From: Cyathus striatus
Lineage: Eukaryota; Basidiomycota; Agaricomycetes; Agaricales; Nidulariaceae
Reading direction: 5' to 3'
Assembly: GCA_025738555.1 (NCBI GenBank)
Contig: JAOVFP010000002.1
Span: 744,001 to 808,000, forward strand
DNA: 64,000 nt
Positions within the stretch are counted from its first letter, which is position 1. The number at the start of each line of letters is the position of its first letter. Positions 47,226 through 57,685 of the stretch are shown one piece after another. A program made the translations under genes and the position numbers. The notes below the pieces were generated by a model. That model was not told where the DNA came from and did no database searches. It worked only from the letters and a program-made list of their open reading frames with translations.

Positions 47226-50099
47226 CCCATACTTTATGATTGTACTCATTGTTGTTGTGATCCCTTAGCTCATTGTTTCCCATGCCCACCCCTGCCACTG
47301 TGGATGTGTATAAATAGTGCTATCACATCATCCATTAAATCCCTAATCATTCCACTTGCTTCTGATGCATTGATGGTGATTGTGTTGCACTTCTTCCATC
47401 ATCATGCTCAACAGTGAGCACATATTTTGTGCATTCTTCTCTCTGTTATATCTGTGTCTGGATGCATCGTGCCGATGTTCCCACATGACTGTTGAACATA
47501 CCCAGTCTGTTTCTGGAACATACCTGCTATGGGTTTACACTTCCTGACGTTCCTGCCTGGGAACATACCTGGAACCCGTTGGGTTTTCCATTGGGTATCC
47601 CAGATACTTAGTTTCTCTTATGATGGCCTCACCATGTCATTATACCATTACTCCTCTCTTCCATTCTCACTTGTACATTTCATTATGGTCAATGTAGTTT
47701 AGTTTCTTATTCTTCATTCTGAGTGTGTCATTTGTGCTGCTACTCCTCTTTGCTCAGTCTTTATTTCATTTACTTACACTTAGCATTCTGTCTCCGGATT
47801 CGTACCTATGTCTTACTAGTACATATAAATAGCCTTCCAAATGTACTAGGTAGTCTTCAGTATTCATATCATCTTCATACACTTCTTCCTACTTCTAAGT
47901 TCCAAAACCTGCTCCGGGTTTACCTTTGGGTTTCTCTCCCACTACCTAGTGTAGTGGCAAAGCCTCATCTTATACTCTGGAATGTTTCCTTTATCTTATA
48001 TTGTCTTCCTCGAAATACAAACCATTCCCTGGGGATATCCAGGTGGCACAGCACACAAGCTGAAGCCATGGTTCTTTCCACACTCCCACTCCATCAGGAA
48101 AAACTGAGATCCATAATTTATGCTAATTAGTGCTAATTATTGTAATTCATATAAACATACCTAATTGTGTTTACTTTGATGTAATTTAAAATAACTTAGT
48201 CCCAATTATTGATTCTTGTAACAAAGTACTGTTGGCTTAGTATAAAAAATGCATAAATTACTTTAATGAGGCATAGTTTATGTAATTATATTCTGGGTAT
48301 TTTCATTATCATAAATTGTCCCATAATTATATATATTTAACTTAATTCAATAATGGGCTTTGGTGTTACATTCAATTATGGTGAATTATCCAGTAATTAT
48401 ATATATATATATAACTTAATTCAACATTGGGCTTTAGTGTTACATCTAATTATGTATAATTACAAGTGATTAAATAAGACATTGGAGATGGGTTTTGTCT
48501 TAAGTTGTAACTAGGTGCATTTATACAATAGTTATTCCTGGCAGATCTACCCATGGGATGGGTGTTGTTCTGTATAAAAGTGCTAGTTGTCAACTGGATT
48601 CAGACCTTCATCTGAGGCAAGATATATGTTGAATTGGAGATGCTGATGAAACATAATGGTGATGTTGTATGTCTGATTGTTGGTAACTGATTTATACTGC
48701 CAATGTGACATTCTGAATCTCCAATCAAAGATCACCTTTGTTTTAAGTAAGCAAAGTATGCTCTTTAGCATCTGTGAATGGCAGAGTGAACAAAATATCA
48801 CAAGAATTCTTGGTAACATTCAATATTGGATTGTTATCATACTGCTTGCTAGTAAATATGTATATTATATGTGCACCAGTGCAGCCTAGTGAATCACCAA
48901 GAGCTGCTAAACATCATCAGATGAAAATCTGAAAAATAGCATGACTGACTGTACACCTTGATCAATTATGTAGCAGATGTCCAAATGATACAGAGCTTTC
49001 ACATAATTAAAGATCTCAATTTAAGTACATATTCTAGTGGAAAGGCTGAGTTCTGTGAGGGACAACACAATAATCAAAGAGACTTACATGTACCCTCATA
49101 TACCATGATCAAATTGCTTAAGAGTGTCAAGTAGCACCATTGCACCAGTGACTTGGTGATGTTTGCACAGAACTTTGTGTAATTCTTACTGAATGTTGTA
49201 GCTCATAAAGCAACTACTTATTTTAGTACTTAATAGTGTAGAGCATGCATTCTGCTTGCATAGCAAAATGTGGGTTTCACTCATTTTTCATTTCTGTTCC
49301 TCATTGTGTCTGCATTTTTGAATAATAATACTTACTTTGTTTGTTACTGTCTTCATAAATCTGTCATACATACACTCTGAGAAACACAGCTTCACTTTCC
49401 CTCTCAACTTACTCTCTCTCACAAGCTCACTGAATCTGAAGAGTTGGATGGATGTGCCACCTACTTGTACAATTTCTTCATCAAGAGGATACCAACTAGT
49501 ATTCCTCCTCTTCAATAACTATCTGAAGCAATTGCCTCAGTTCTGTGAGTAACAATCCTACTACAAACCACATGTTTATTCAGGTCACTTCATAAATAAT
49601 AAATCACTGCAATATAAATTTATATTGAGCATGTGATTGCTAAAGGCAGTAGTCAGTGTGACAGCTCTCCTCAAAATTTGCTATCAATGTGAGATGTGAG
49701 GTGAGCTGCACTCCTTTTACATTCATACTTACATTACCTACTGTAGTTCCTACATAATTTCATAGGTAATACAAGAGACTTTACTATTCACACAAGACCT
49801 GAGTTCTTACATAACTTCATAGAATCTCACTACTCTTATAACAAGTACATTATACTTACATTAGTGTATTGATTGTCATAACATGGTCTCAGATGTTGTT
49901 ACATGTTTAGAAGTACTTACTGAAAGGAAGTGCACAGGTAACCCATGGGCTTAATCCTATTTAAATCTAATTTGAATATTTCCAACTTATAACAATTTAT
50001 AATGGAGTAAATTAGTTAATATACAAGTAGTGTTGATGTACTATCACAGTTAATAGTATTAATATTTGTTTATTGCAAAGCTGACAATGAAATGTCATT
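47226..50099. other. Intergenic; possible LTR remnant and small duplication
   Basis: GTGTATAAATAGTGC at about 47305 is a good TATA box in a non-coding context, perhaps a dead LTR promoter. GGAACATACCTG words repeat at about 47515-47575. A ~77-bp unit (AACTTAATTCAA..GGGCTTTRGTGTTACAT) is duplicated at 48310-48460. A segment near 48035 is related to one near 13205. Frames are low complexity; no gene is supported. Confidence 0.4.
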
Positions 50100-51140
50100 A
50101 ATAACACATAAACCAGTGCAGAGACAAGGAAATAAGAACACAGATAAAGAAATAAGAATATAGACAAAGAAATAAACATAGAGACAAAGTTGGAAGTGCA
50201 GTGATGAGATATATGAAGTCATAAGTGCAAGGAAAAAGATATAAGCAGAAATCTGAAGAGATAATCACAGAGACAAATGTAGAACTTCACAGACCAAAAA
50301 ATATGCACAGATACAAAGAAATATGCACATATGTGAAAGGAGAACCACAGAGATGAAGATAGTAACAGAGAAATGAAGATATAAGTACATATACAAAGGG
50401 ACAACCACAGAGATGAAGAAATAAGCACAGAGACAAATAAATAAGCATAGAGATGAAGAAATAAGTGCAGATACTAAAGGAGAACCACAGACATGAATAT
50501 AGTAACAGAGAGATGAAGGTATAAACACATATATGAAGGGACAACCACAGAGAAAGTGCAGATACAAAGAAATAAGCACAGAGACGAAGATATAAGCTCA
50601 GTGACAACACTAGTAGCTTAGATATGAAGCTAGGAGCACGAAATCGAAGATAGAATCATAGATATCAAGCTAGGAGCTTGTTTATAACCACAGATCCAAA
50701 AATACAAGGCCAGAACGAACTGAGAGGCCACTGAGCACATATACAGCATGAGGTGAAGCCAGAATTGAACAGACAAACTTACAAAAGCATACACAGCACA
50801 AGACACATGGGAACGAGTAAATAAACTCATATAGAACACCAGAGATGAAGAGAAAAAGTCTATAATGAACATATAAGCCAATAAACCCCTGAAGAACAAA
50901 GTGATACAGAATAAAGAGTAAAGAGGGTGAGTGAAGCAGATTGACACAGAGCTCTAGAGAGACACAGTAAGCCTCTAAATGATCCAGAACAAAGTGGAAT
51001 GAAGGAGAATGAAGCAGGTCAACACAGAGAGCTTCAGAGAGACACATAACGAGCCATAGAGCTGCAGGGAAGAGTAGAACGAAGCAGACTCGAAGCAGAC
51101 AGGCACAGAAGCTTCAGAACATAGAGAATACGAAGAAATG
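50100..51140. repeat. Degenerate ~20-24-bp satellite (AAATAAGCACAGAGACAAAG)
   Basis: From 50110 to about 50620 the words AAATAAG(C/T)ACAGAGACAAAG and ACAACCACAGAGATGAAG follow each other with small changes. From 50630 to 51140 a related series with GAAGCAGATTGACACAGAG and AGAGAGACACA continues. Long minus-strand frames here (runs such as YLCIFICLCAYF) are translations of the repeat, not membrane proteins. Confidence 0.75.
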
Positions 51141-51180
51141 ACTCACCAATCCCAATTAATATCTTAACATATATCTCGAG

Positions 51181-53050
51181 TCAAGTGTGGGAGGAGCAGT
51201 GGTTGGTGGATGTTATGAAGACATTGAGACCCTTGTTGTTAGCTTGATGCAAGAGAAAGGAGGGGATTTGAAGATGAAGTGTCGACATGGTTTTTCTGTC
51301 AGACTTGTCATTGTTGTGACGATAGAATGAGGGAGGGAGGAAGAAGAGGCTGAAAGGTGTGGTGTCGTTCAGGATGCAAATGCGGACTTGCAATGCACAC
51401 ACACACATTGATGTCATGTGACGTATCGGGACCGGCTACAAGCCATTTCCACACACAGCCACAGCCACTTCATTGTTCGGAAGGCACCCCTGGATCCTCC
51501 CTCTTCCTTCCATTCTCTCGTTCCTCTCCCTCGCTCCATTCACCCCTCGTCGTACAGATGATGAGCGCTGTCTCGCCCACTCCCTCCCTCTCCTCCCCTG
51601 CTCCTCCCCTACTCTTCACTCTGCCTCTGTTGCCTTCTCATTCTAGGCGTCTATCCCCCGCTCTCTCCCCCACCTCGTCTTACAAGCAACAAGTGCACGT
51701 CCCTCGTCCTTGTCTCCCCCACCTCGTCTGTCAAGCGACGAGAGTGCGTCTGTCCCCCGGTCTCTCCTCCACTTCTTCTTGCAAGTGATGAGTGCACTGT
51801 GTGCATCCCCCATCCTCGTCTCCCCCTCATCGTCGTTTACCAGGACGATCTTCGTATGTCTGCCCTCCCCTCCCCACCTCGTCTGTCAAGTGACAAGAGT
51901 GCGTGTGTTCTTGTCCTCATCCTCGTCTCCTCCACCTCGTCCATCAAGCGATGAGTGTGTGTACGTCCCCCCTCCCTGCTGCTTACCAGGATGTTCTACA
52001 CATGTCCCCCTCCCCTTCCCACTTTGTCTGTCAAGCGACGAGAGTGTTTGCGTCCCCCGTCCTCTCCCTCACCTCGTCTGACAAGAGACGAGGATGTGCG
52101 ACCTCCTCCCCCTCATTCTAGACGTCCGCTCCCCGTTCCCTCCTGCACCTCATCCTCCTCTCCTCACCTCGCCTGTCAAGCAACGAGGGTGTGTGCATAC
52201 CCTGTCCTCCTCACCTCACCTTGTCTGTCGAGTGACGAGAGTGCATGTGCACATCCTTCCTCTCCTCACCTTGTCTGTCAAGCGACGAGAGTGCGTGCGT
52301 CCCCCTTATCACTACCAGGACGTTGTGTGCATGTCTGCCTTCCCCTCTCCACCTCGTCTCTCAAGCAATGAGAATGCCTGTGTTCCCCTCCTCGTCGCTT
52401 GCTGGCACTGCCTCATGCACTCTCCCTCTCTGTCCCTCGTCCCCCTCTTCCTCATCCCCCTCTCCCTCCCTCCTGTGTTTCCTCCTTCCCTCCCGTGTTT
52501 CCTCCCCTCCCATGTTTCCTCCCTCCCTCGTCTTCCTTTCGCTCCCTTCACTTGCCCTTGTCTCGCAAGTGATGAGGGCGCACGTTTCTTCTTGTTTCCC
52601 TCTCCCCCCCTCCCCTCACCCTTGTCTGCAAGTGATGAGGGCCAGTGTCTTCTCCCCTATTCATCTCTCTCACTCCCTCTCCAACTTGCCCTCATCTCGC
52701 AAGGGACAAGGGCACACATTCCCTCGCCTTCGCCCTTGTCTGCAAGCAACAAGGGCTAGCACCTTTTCCCCCAGTTGCCTTGTCTTTGTCTCACAAGGGA
52801 CAAGGGCATGTGTTCCCTCGCCCATGCCCTTGCCTTTGTCTGCAAGTGACGAGGGTGAGCACCTTCTCCCCTTGCAAACCCCACGCTCCCTATCCCTCTC
52901 CCTCCCACCTCACCTTCATCTCGCAAGCTCTGCCTCTCTCTCTTCCTATCCTCCCTCTTCTCGTTTCGCAAGTGATGTGTAGTGCCATCTCCCTCACCCT
53001 CTCCCTTCCCTCTCCTTCTGCCTTCTCCCTCTCTTGCTCTCACTCTTGTC
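51181..53050. repeat. Pyrimidine-rich block with about 20 palindromic repeats
   Basis: Between 51660 and 52980 a roughly 35-bp motif, best form CACCTCGTCTGTCAAGCGAC followed by GAGAGTGCGT, recurs about 20 times at uneven spacing (for example about 51665, 51719, 51875, 51931, 52018, 52069, 52164, 52217, 52267, 52350, then as CTTGTCTCGCAAG..GACAAGGG forms near 52550-52860). The core CTCGTC-TGTCAAGC-GACGAG is a 6-bp stem with 8-nt loop, and changes often appear on both sides of the stem. Spacers are CT-rich and differ. CGs are frequent, unlike neighbouring DNA. Overlapping plus-strand frames of 140-245 codons (Pro/Ser-rich) are by-products of the bias; I do not call genes. Confidence 0.7.
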
Positions 53051-53312
53051 CTAATGGTGTTATCATTTGTCACTATTTAATTTTGTTAGTTAGTTTCTTG
53101 TGTACTGTAGGTAGTGTGTTGTATTAGTATATGTAGATTGTTGTATTAGCATAGTTAAACTGTACATTAGTAACATAGTAATAGTTATAATTATATGCAT
53201 AATTTGGACTCCACCTGATTTCATGGAGGAGTATGATATACTGATGATTATTATGAACTACTACTTAATTTACATAGAATACTTTATATTGCTATATGAT
53301 TAGGATACAATC

Positions 53313-53396
53313 AGCATGAATTAGAACTCAATTAGCATGAATTAGGGCTTAATTAGTATGAATTAGGACTTAATTAGCCTGAATTAGGATATAATT
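53313..53396. repeat. 21-bp tandem repeat, four copies
   Basis: AGCATGAATTAGAACTCAATT is repeated four times with one to four changes each. Surrounding DNA to 53600 is rich in TAATTA words. Confidence 0.85.
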
Positions 53397-54920
53397 ACTC
53401 CTACTTAAGACATAATTCATGTGAATTTTATTTTGATGTTCCTGTACCACAGCATAATTAGGACTAATTACTGCTAATTACATACATTTAAGATAATTAT
53501 ATCCACTGAAATTGGGTCCAAGTCCTAATTATGCAAGATTTGTCTACTTATTGTAATTCTTATAATTGATGTTAATTAGATGTTTCTATTATAAAGAGGT
53601 GTAATGATGCACAATATACTGGTAATTATAGTGAAGTATGCCTAAGAAGAGTAAATTATACATCTCAATTTTTCCTGATGTCTACATTTCCATACCTGTA
53701 CTCACTTTGGGTTTCCGTTATAGTTCTCCCACACCCTCTGGGTGTCTTCACATTTGTTTCCCAGTAGGAAGGGAATCGGTATGTAACACTCTCAGTTTTT
53801 GGATTCTTCCTGTGATTTTTTTTTACAATGTGAAGTTAGTTATTTTGTATGTAATATAACATCAGGAAACACTGATGTGGTAACATACCTGCACATGAGT
53901 TTAAATAGCTGACACTGACTTGGCATGCAGCTGTGTGGATCTATAGGGATAACATGTAGCTGGGTAACCACCAGCTGAATGTAGGTAAACTAATATATAT
54001 TATATATTTAATGCTGTACCTATGAACTCTACACATACTGTCTTTGAAATTTGTATCACTACATACATCACTGTGTACACAACATATAACTACACATATT
54101 ACTTATGGATGAGTGAGAGGTGACAAAATTGACAATGTGTGACTAGGTCACCAGGTGGTCTGTGCATCCCCTCACCGTCTACCCCCTCCTCTTGCTACCA
54201 CTCCCCCATCTATTTCAAACCCTTCTCTGATGCATGCTCAAAATTGTTAGGTATATTTTCGAATTTCTGTAAGTATTTCCTCCCTTATTCCTTCTTATTC
54301 TCACAGACATTCACAGGCCTAGAATATCAGTGTTAGATGTGCTACACACCACTCAACATCAAGTGAGTGGTCTTATTGTATGCATGTATGGGAGAAGGTG
54401 TATCTCCTTTGTATCCTCTGGCTTTGGTGGGACTAATGCCTCCATGTCAGCAGCACTCAATGTTTTATAGTTTATACTCACTGTCAGCCATTTTGCACTG
54501 CCAATTCTACCCAGGCAATGTTGCTGCTATCAGATTTGTAAGTTCTATGTAAGTTCCCATCTCCTTCCTTTGTTATCAAAAGCTTACTTACACTGTTTAG
54601 CCACTTAACCCCATCTCCCTCCACCAACATCCATTATTATTGTGATGGATTAAGTGTTAGATTGAGCCTGATATTCAATGTGAATAGGTATGTCTGCTGA
54701 TCTTTCCAAACTTTGAAACTAGTACTGATGGAGGGATCATGCACCACTTTACTTCCTATGGGTCTTCAAGACCATCATACTCTGGACTGTCTGGTGCTGC
54801 TTCTACATGTTGCATTTCTATAGGCTTTGAGATGGCCCTACTTCCAGAGTATATCCTCACTCACACACTGCCTTTGCACTAGCATTAGAGCATATTTGCC
54901 ATGTTCCCTGTTGCCCTCAT
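53397..54920. other. Intergenic, nothing recognised
   Basis: AT-rich, CpG-poor. GTTTCCGTTATAGTTCTCCC near 53717 recalls GGGTTTCTCTCCC at about 47930, so distant repeat kinship is possible. No frame above background. Confidence 0.45.
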
Positions 54921-54924
54921 AGGC

Positions 54925-55130
54925 CTGGCCTTTCTGTGTGTTTGTGTAGTACTCTGGTAATCCCAGAGTACACTTCCATTCACCCTGGCCTTTCTGTATG
55001 TTTGTGTACTCTGGTTATCCTAGAGTACACTCTTCACCCTGGCCTTCCTATTTGTTACCATTGTACAAGCTGTGTAGGCCCAGCCTCTCTGTGTGTTTGT
55101 GTACTCTGGTAATTCCAGAGTACACTCCCT
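54925..55130. repeat. ~70-75-bp repeat with GTACTCTGG hairpin, three copies
   Basis: GTACTCTGG-TAATC-CCAGAGTAC (54949-54971), GTACTCTGG-TTATC-CTAGAGTAC (55006-55028) and GTACTCTGG-TAATT-CCAGAGTAC (55101-55123) are 9-bp stems with 5-nt loops, each preceded by GGCCTTTCTGT(G/A)TGTTTGT or a close form. Confidence 0.8.
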
Positions 55131-55489
55131 TCACCCCAACATTCCTATATGTTACTTGCACACCACCTTCATACTAGCATCAGAGTGCACTCTCTGGGTC
55201 CCACTGATTTGTCCCCATTGCATGAGCTGCCTTCTCATAGGCCTCGCCTTCCCAGACATTTGCCTATCTGTTACTCACACACCTCCATTTAGTATATTCT
55301 TAGTTGGTTAATAGATACACTGTATTGCTGCAATTAGCAATGCCCAATATACTTGAGGTTTTCTACATCTTCACATCATGCAACCACAATGTTACAGTGA
55401 TATCCTAGTCTATCCTTTGAGAAACAGGGTTTCTCATGGCTTCTCACCATACTCAAGTCTACATCCTTGTGTATTGATTGTTGTTCAAC

Positions 55490-56125
55490 AGAATTCTGGG
55501 TACATGTACCACTCCACTTCATACATGTTGTGCTTGCTTCATGTCTTCAATGGTGTTCTCCTTAGTGAGTAAATATTTATTTTTCTCATTGCACTGTATG
55601 ATGTCACATTAACCTACTATGAAGATACCTTCTTGTACTGAGGCTTCATTCTTGTCTATCCTTCCACCAAATCACAGGTACATGATCTATCCAAGTGTAT
55701 GCATATTATACTCGCTCTGAGTCTTCAACTGTGTTCTCATTAGTGAGTGAATATTTTATTTTTCTCATTGCACTGTATGACATCACATTACTCTACTATG
55801 AAAGATACCTTCTTGTACTGAGGCTTCATTCTTGTCTATCCTTCCACTGAATTCTGGGTACATGATCTATTCAAGTGTATGTACATTGTACTCACTTCTT
55901 GTCTTCAACTGTGTTCTCATTAGTGAGTAAATATTTTATTTTTCTCATTGCACTGTATGATGTCACATTACCCTACTATGAAGGATACCTTCTTGTACTG
56001 AGGCTTCATTCTTGTCTATCCTTCCACTGAATTCTGGGTACATGATCTATTCAAATGTACATAAGTTGTACTCACTTCTTGTCTTCAACAGTGTTATCAT
56101 CAGTGAGTAAATATTTTATTCTCCT
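55490..56125. repeat. 180-bp tandem satellite, about 3.5 copies
   Basis: GATACCTTCTTGTACTGAGG occurs at about 55624, 55804 and 55984, exactly 180 bp apart, and AATTCTGGGTACATG, CTTCAA(C/T)(T/G)GTGTT and TTTCTCATTGCACTGTATGA repeat with the same period. The first copy is diverged or partial. The unit is nucleosome-plus-linker sized. Confidence 0.9.
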
Positions 56126-56502
56126 TTATCACACTATGTGACTGTAACAACATAATCACACTATCTATATCCACTACATACATCTAATATACATCACTAC
56201 ATTCTAGTCCTTTTAGCCAGTCTATGCTGGGTGCCAAGCTCTAATAGTGCTTGACTACGAGCAGCTTTATCAGTCTCATATAGATGCTGTAAATAGTGAA
56301 TGAGATAAAAGTCATAGTGCCTAATATAAGGATTGAGATAGAAATGAAGGTGGCAGTTTTGAAGTGCATATGGTGATAGCCACTGTGAGCTTAATTCATT
56401 GCTGAACTTTGGTAGAAGGTGACAACTTTGAACTATTTCAGTAATTGGAATCATGATTGCATGCTGAACATGGGTGTTTGTAGACAGTGAAACCTGAAAC
56501 AA

Positions 56503-56868
56503 GCCAAGATCTCTAACTGAATTTTCCTGGAACAGCTTGAACAGTGATACGACTAACTTGGGTTTACGTTATATTATTAGCAGTAGCACCACTAACAAGA
56601 AATATATTCTCTAAGTTAGTTATATTTAGTACGAAGGGTGTATGTATTTCCAATATGAAAATAGAACAAGATAACGATTCTGGGTGGTTTCTAAAGCTTG
56701 GTTTCAGAGACTTCAAGAGCAGTTTCAGTTAAAAACTCGAAGTTCTAATATTCAATTCAACAAACTAATACTCAGTACTTCAGATACTAGTCAAAAACTC
56801 GAATACTAATTCCAGAATGTTACTCTACTCTGAGAACGGAAGACAGCTCATGCAGTACTTGGCTCTAC
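56503..56868. other. Non-coding insert within the Plavaka relic that keeps CpGs
   Basis: Between two conserved transposase pieces lie about 365 bp with several CG dinucleotides and two similar words, AAAAACTCGAAGTTCTAATA and AAAAACTCGAATACTAATTC. The surrounding relic has almost no CG, so this part is probably a younger insertion. Confidence 0.4.
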
Positions 56869-57559
56869 CTACACTACCATCCCTAAGTTATATACTACAG
56901 TTCTACCTACTTTATTTGTAATGGTAAAATAGCATATCATATGTGTAAATAAATGGCATATATCTACTTCTGAAACTGTCCATAGATTCTCAGAGGTGCA
57001 GAGAACCCTCCATATGGTAAACCATATGGTTACAACTTGTTCCTGAGGCACCTCAAACACTGCAGTGTTGGTACTGGCTTGGTTCATGTGCTAAAATGTG
57101 TGCTTGCATTAGTATGTGCTCAGTTATAAGGATTCCCAGAGTTAACGGCTCTTTCTGTGATGCACATCAATAGTGCGTGATGGCATTGGTACTGTGCTTG
57201 GCTGTTTCATGCGCCATCATCCATGTGGTTTTACACATGTAAGTTATTCTATTATTCAGACCCAGATATCATAGACATGCGGCATATTTCTGAAAGCTAC
57301 TGGCTGAGCAACAGTGATCCATATGTTCTGATTTAGGGATTTTTCAGAGGGTTCTATACAACAGCACATGGTCTATTGGACTTGGTGCAGGGAATCATTT
57401 GAGATGCACGAGAGTGGTACAGTGGCTTCATTGTAAAATAATAATAATTGTAAAAGAGATAGCGCAATGGCTACTAATAAACCAAAGTAGTGTATTAAAT
57501 GAGTACAAAGAACTGACAACCCATATGATATACTTCCAATACCCTTGGTTCGTATCGCT

Positions 57560-57685
57560 GAGATACTTTGGCTGGTGGCATGGGCCTCAATCCCAGCCCT
57601 TGTACTTGTCCCTTAGTAGTGTATTTTGTAGAAAATACTATAGTTGGCAACTCGGGACTCGTTCCAACTCTTGCACTCATGGGGT
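57560..57685 (-). repeat. Dispersed ~125-bp repeat made of two similar halves (SINE-like)
   Basis: On the minus strand, CATGAGTGCAAGAGTTGG..GAGTCCCGAGTTGCC is followed 34 bp later by ACAAGTACAAGGGCTGGG..GAGGCCCATGCC: two related halves joined by AAAATACACTACTAAGGG. The same order occurs at 61040-61113 plus 62763-62830, where another element has jumped in, and partly at 10385-10440. tRNA-like origin is possible but no proper A/B boxes are present. Confidence 0.6.

Noticed and set aside
50219..51047. Minus-strand frames that look like multi-pass membrane proteins
   Set aside because: They are translations of the AAATAAGCACAGAGACAAAG satellite in all three frames.
51660..52980. CRISPR-like array (palindromic repeats with differing spacers)
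   Set aside because: Repeats are diverged, spacing is uneven (about 50 to 200 bp), spacers are low-complexity CT, there are no cas genes, and the genome is eukaryotic.
51357..53127. Long plus-strand frames encoding Pro/Ser-rich proteins
   Set aside because: Several overlapping frames are open at once because the DNA is CT-rich and poor in stop codons; all follow the repeat period and none shows a domain or splice-site pattern.
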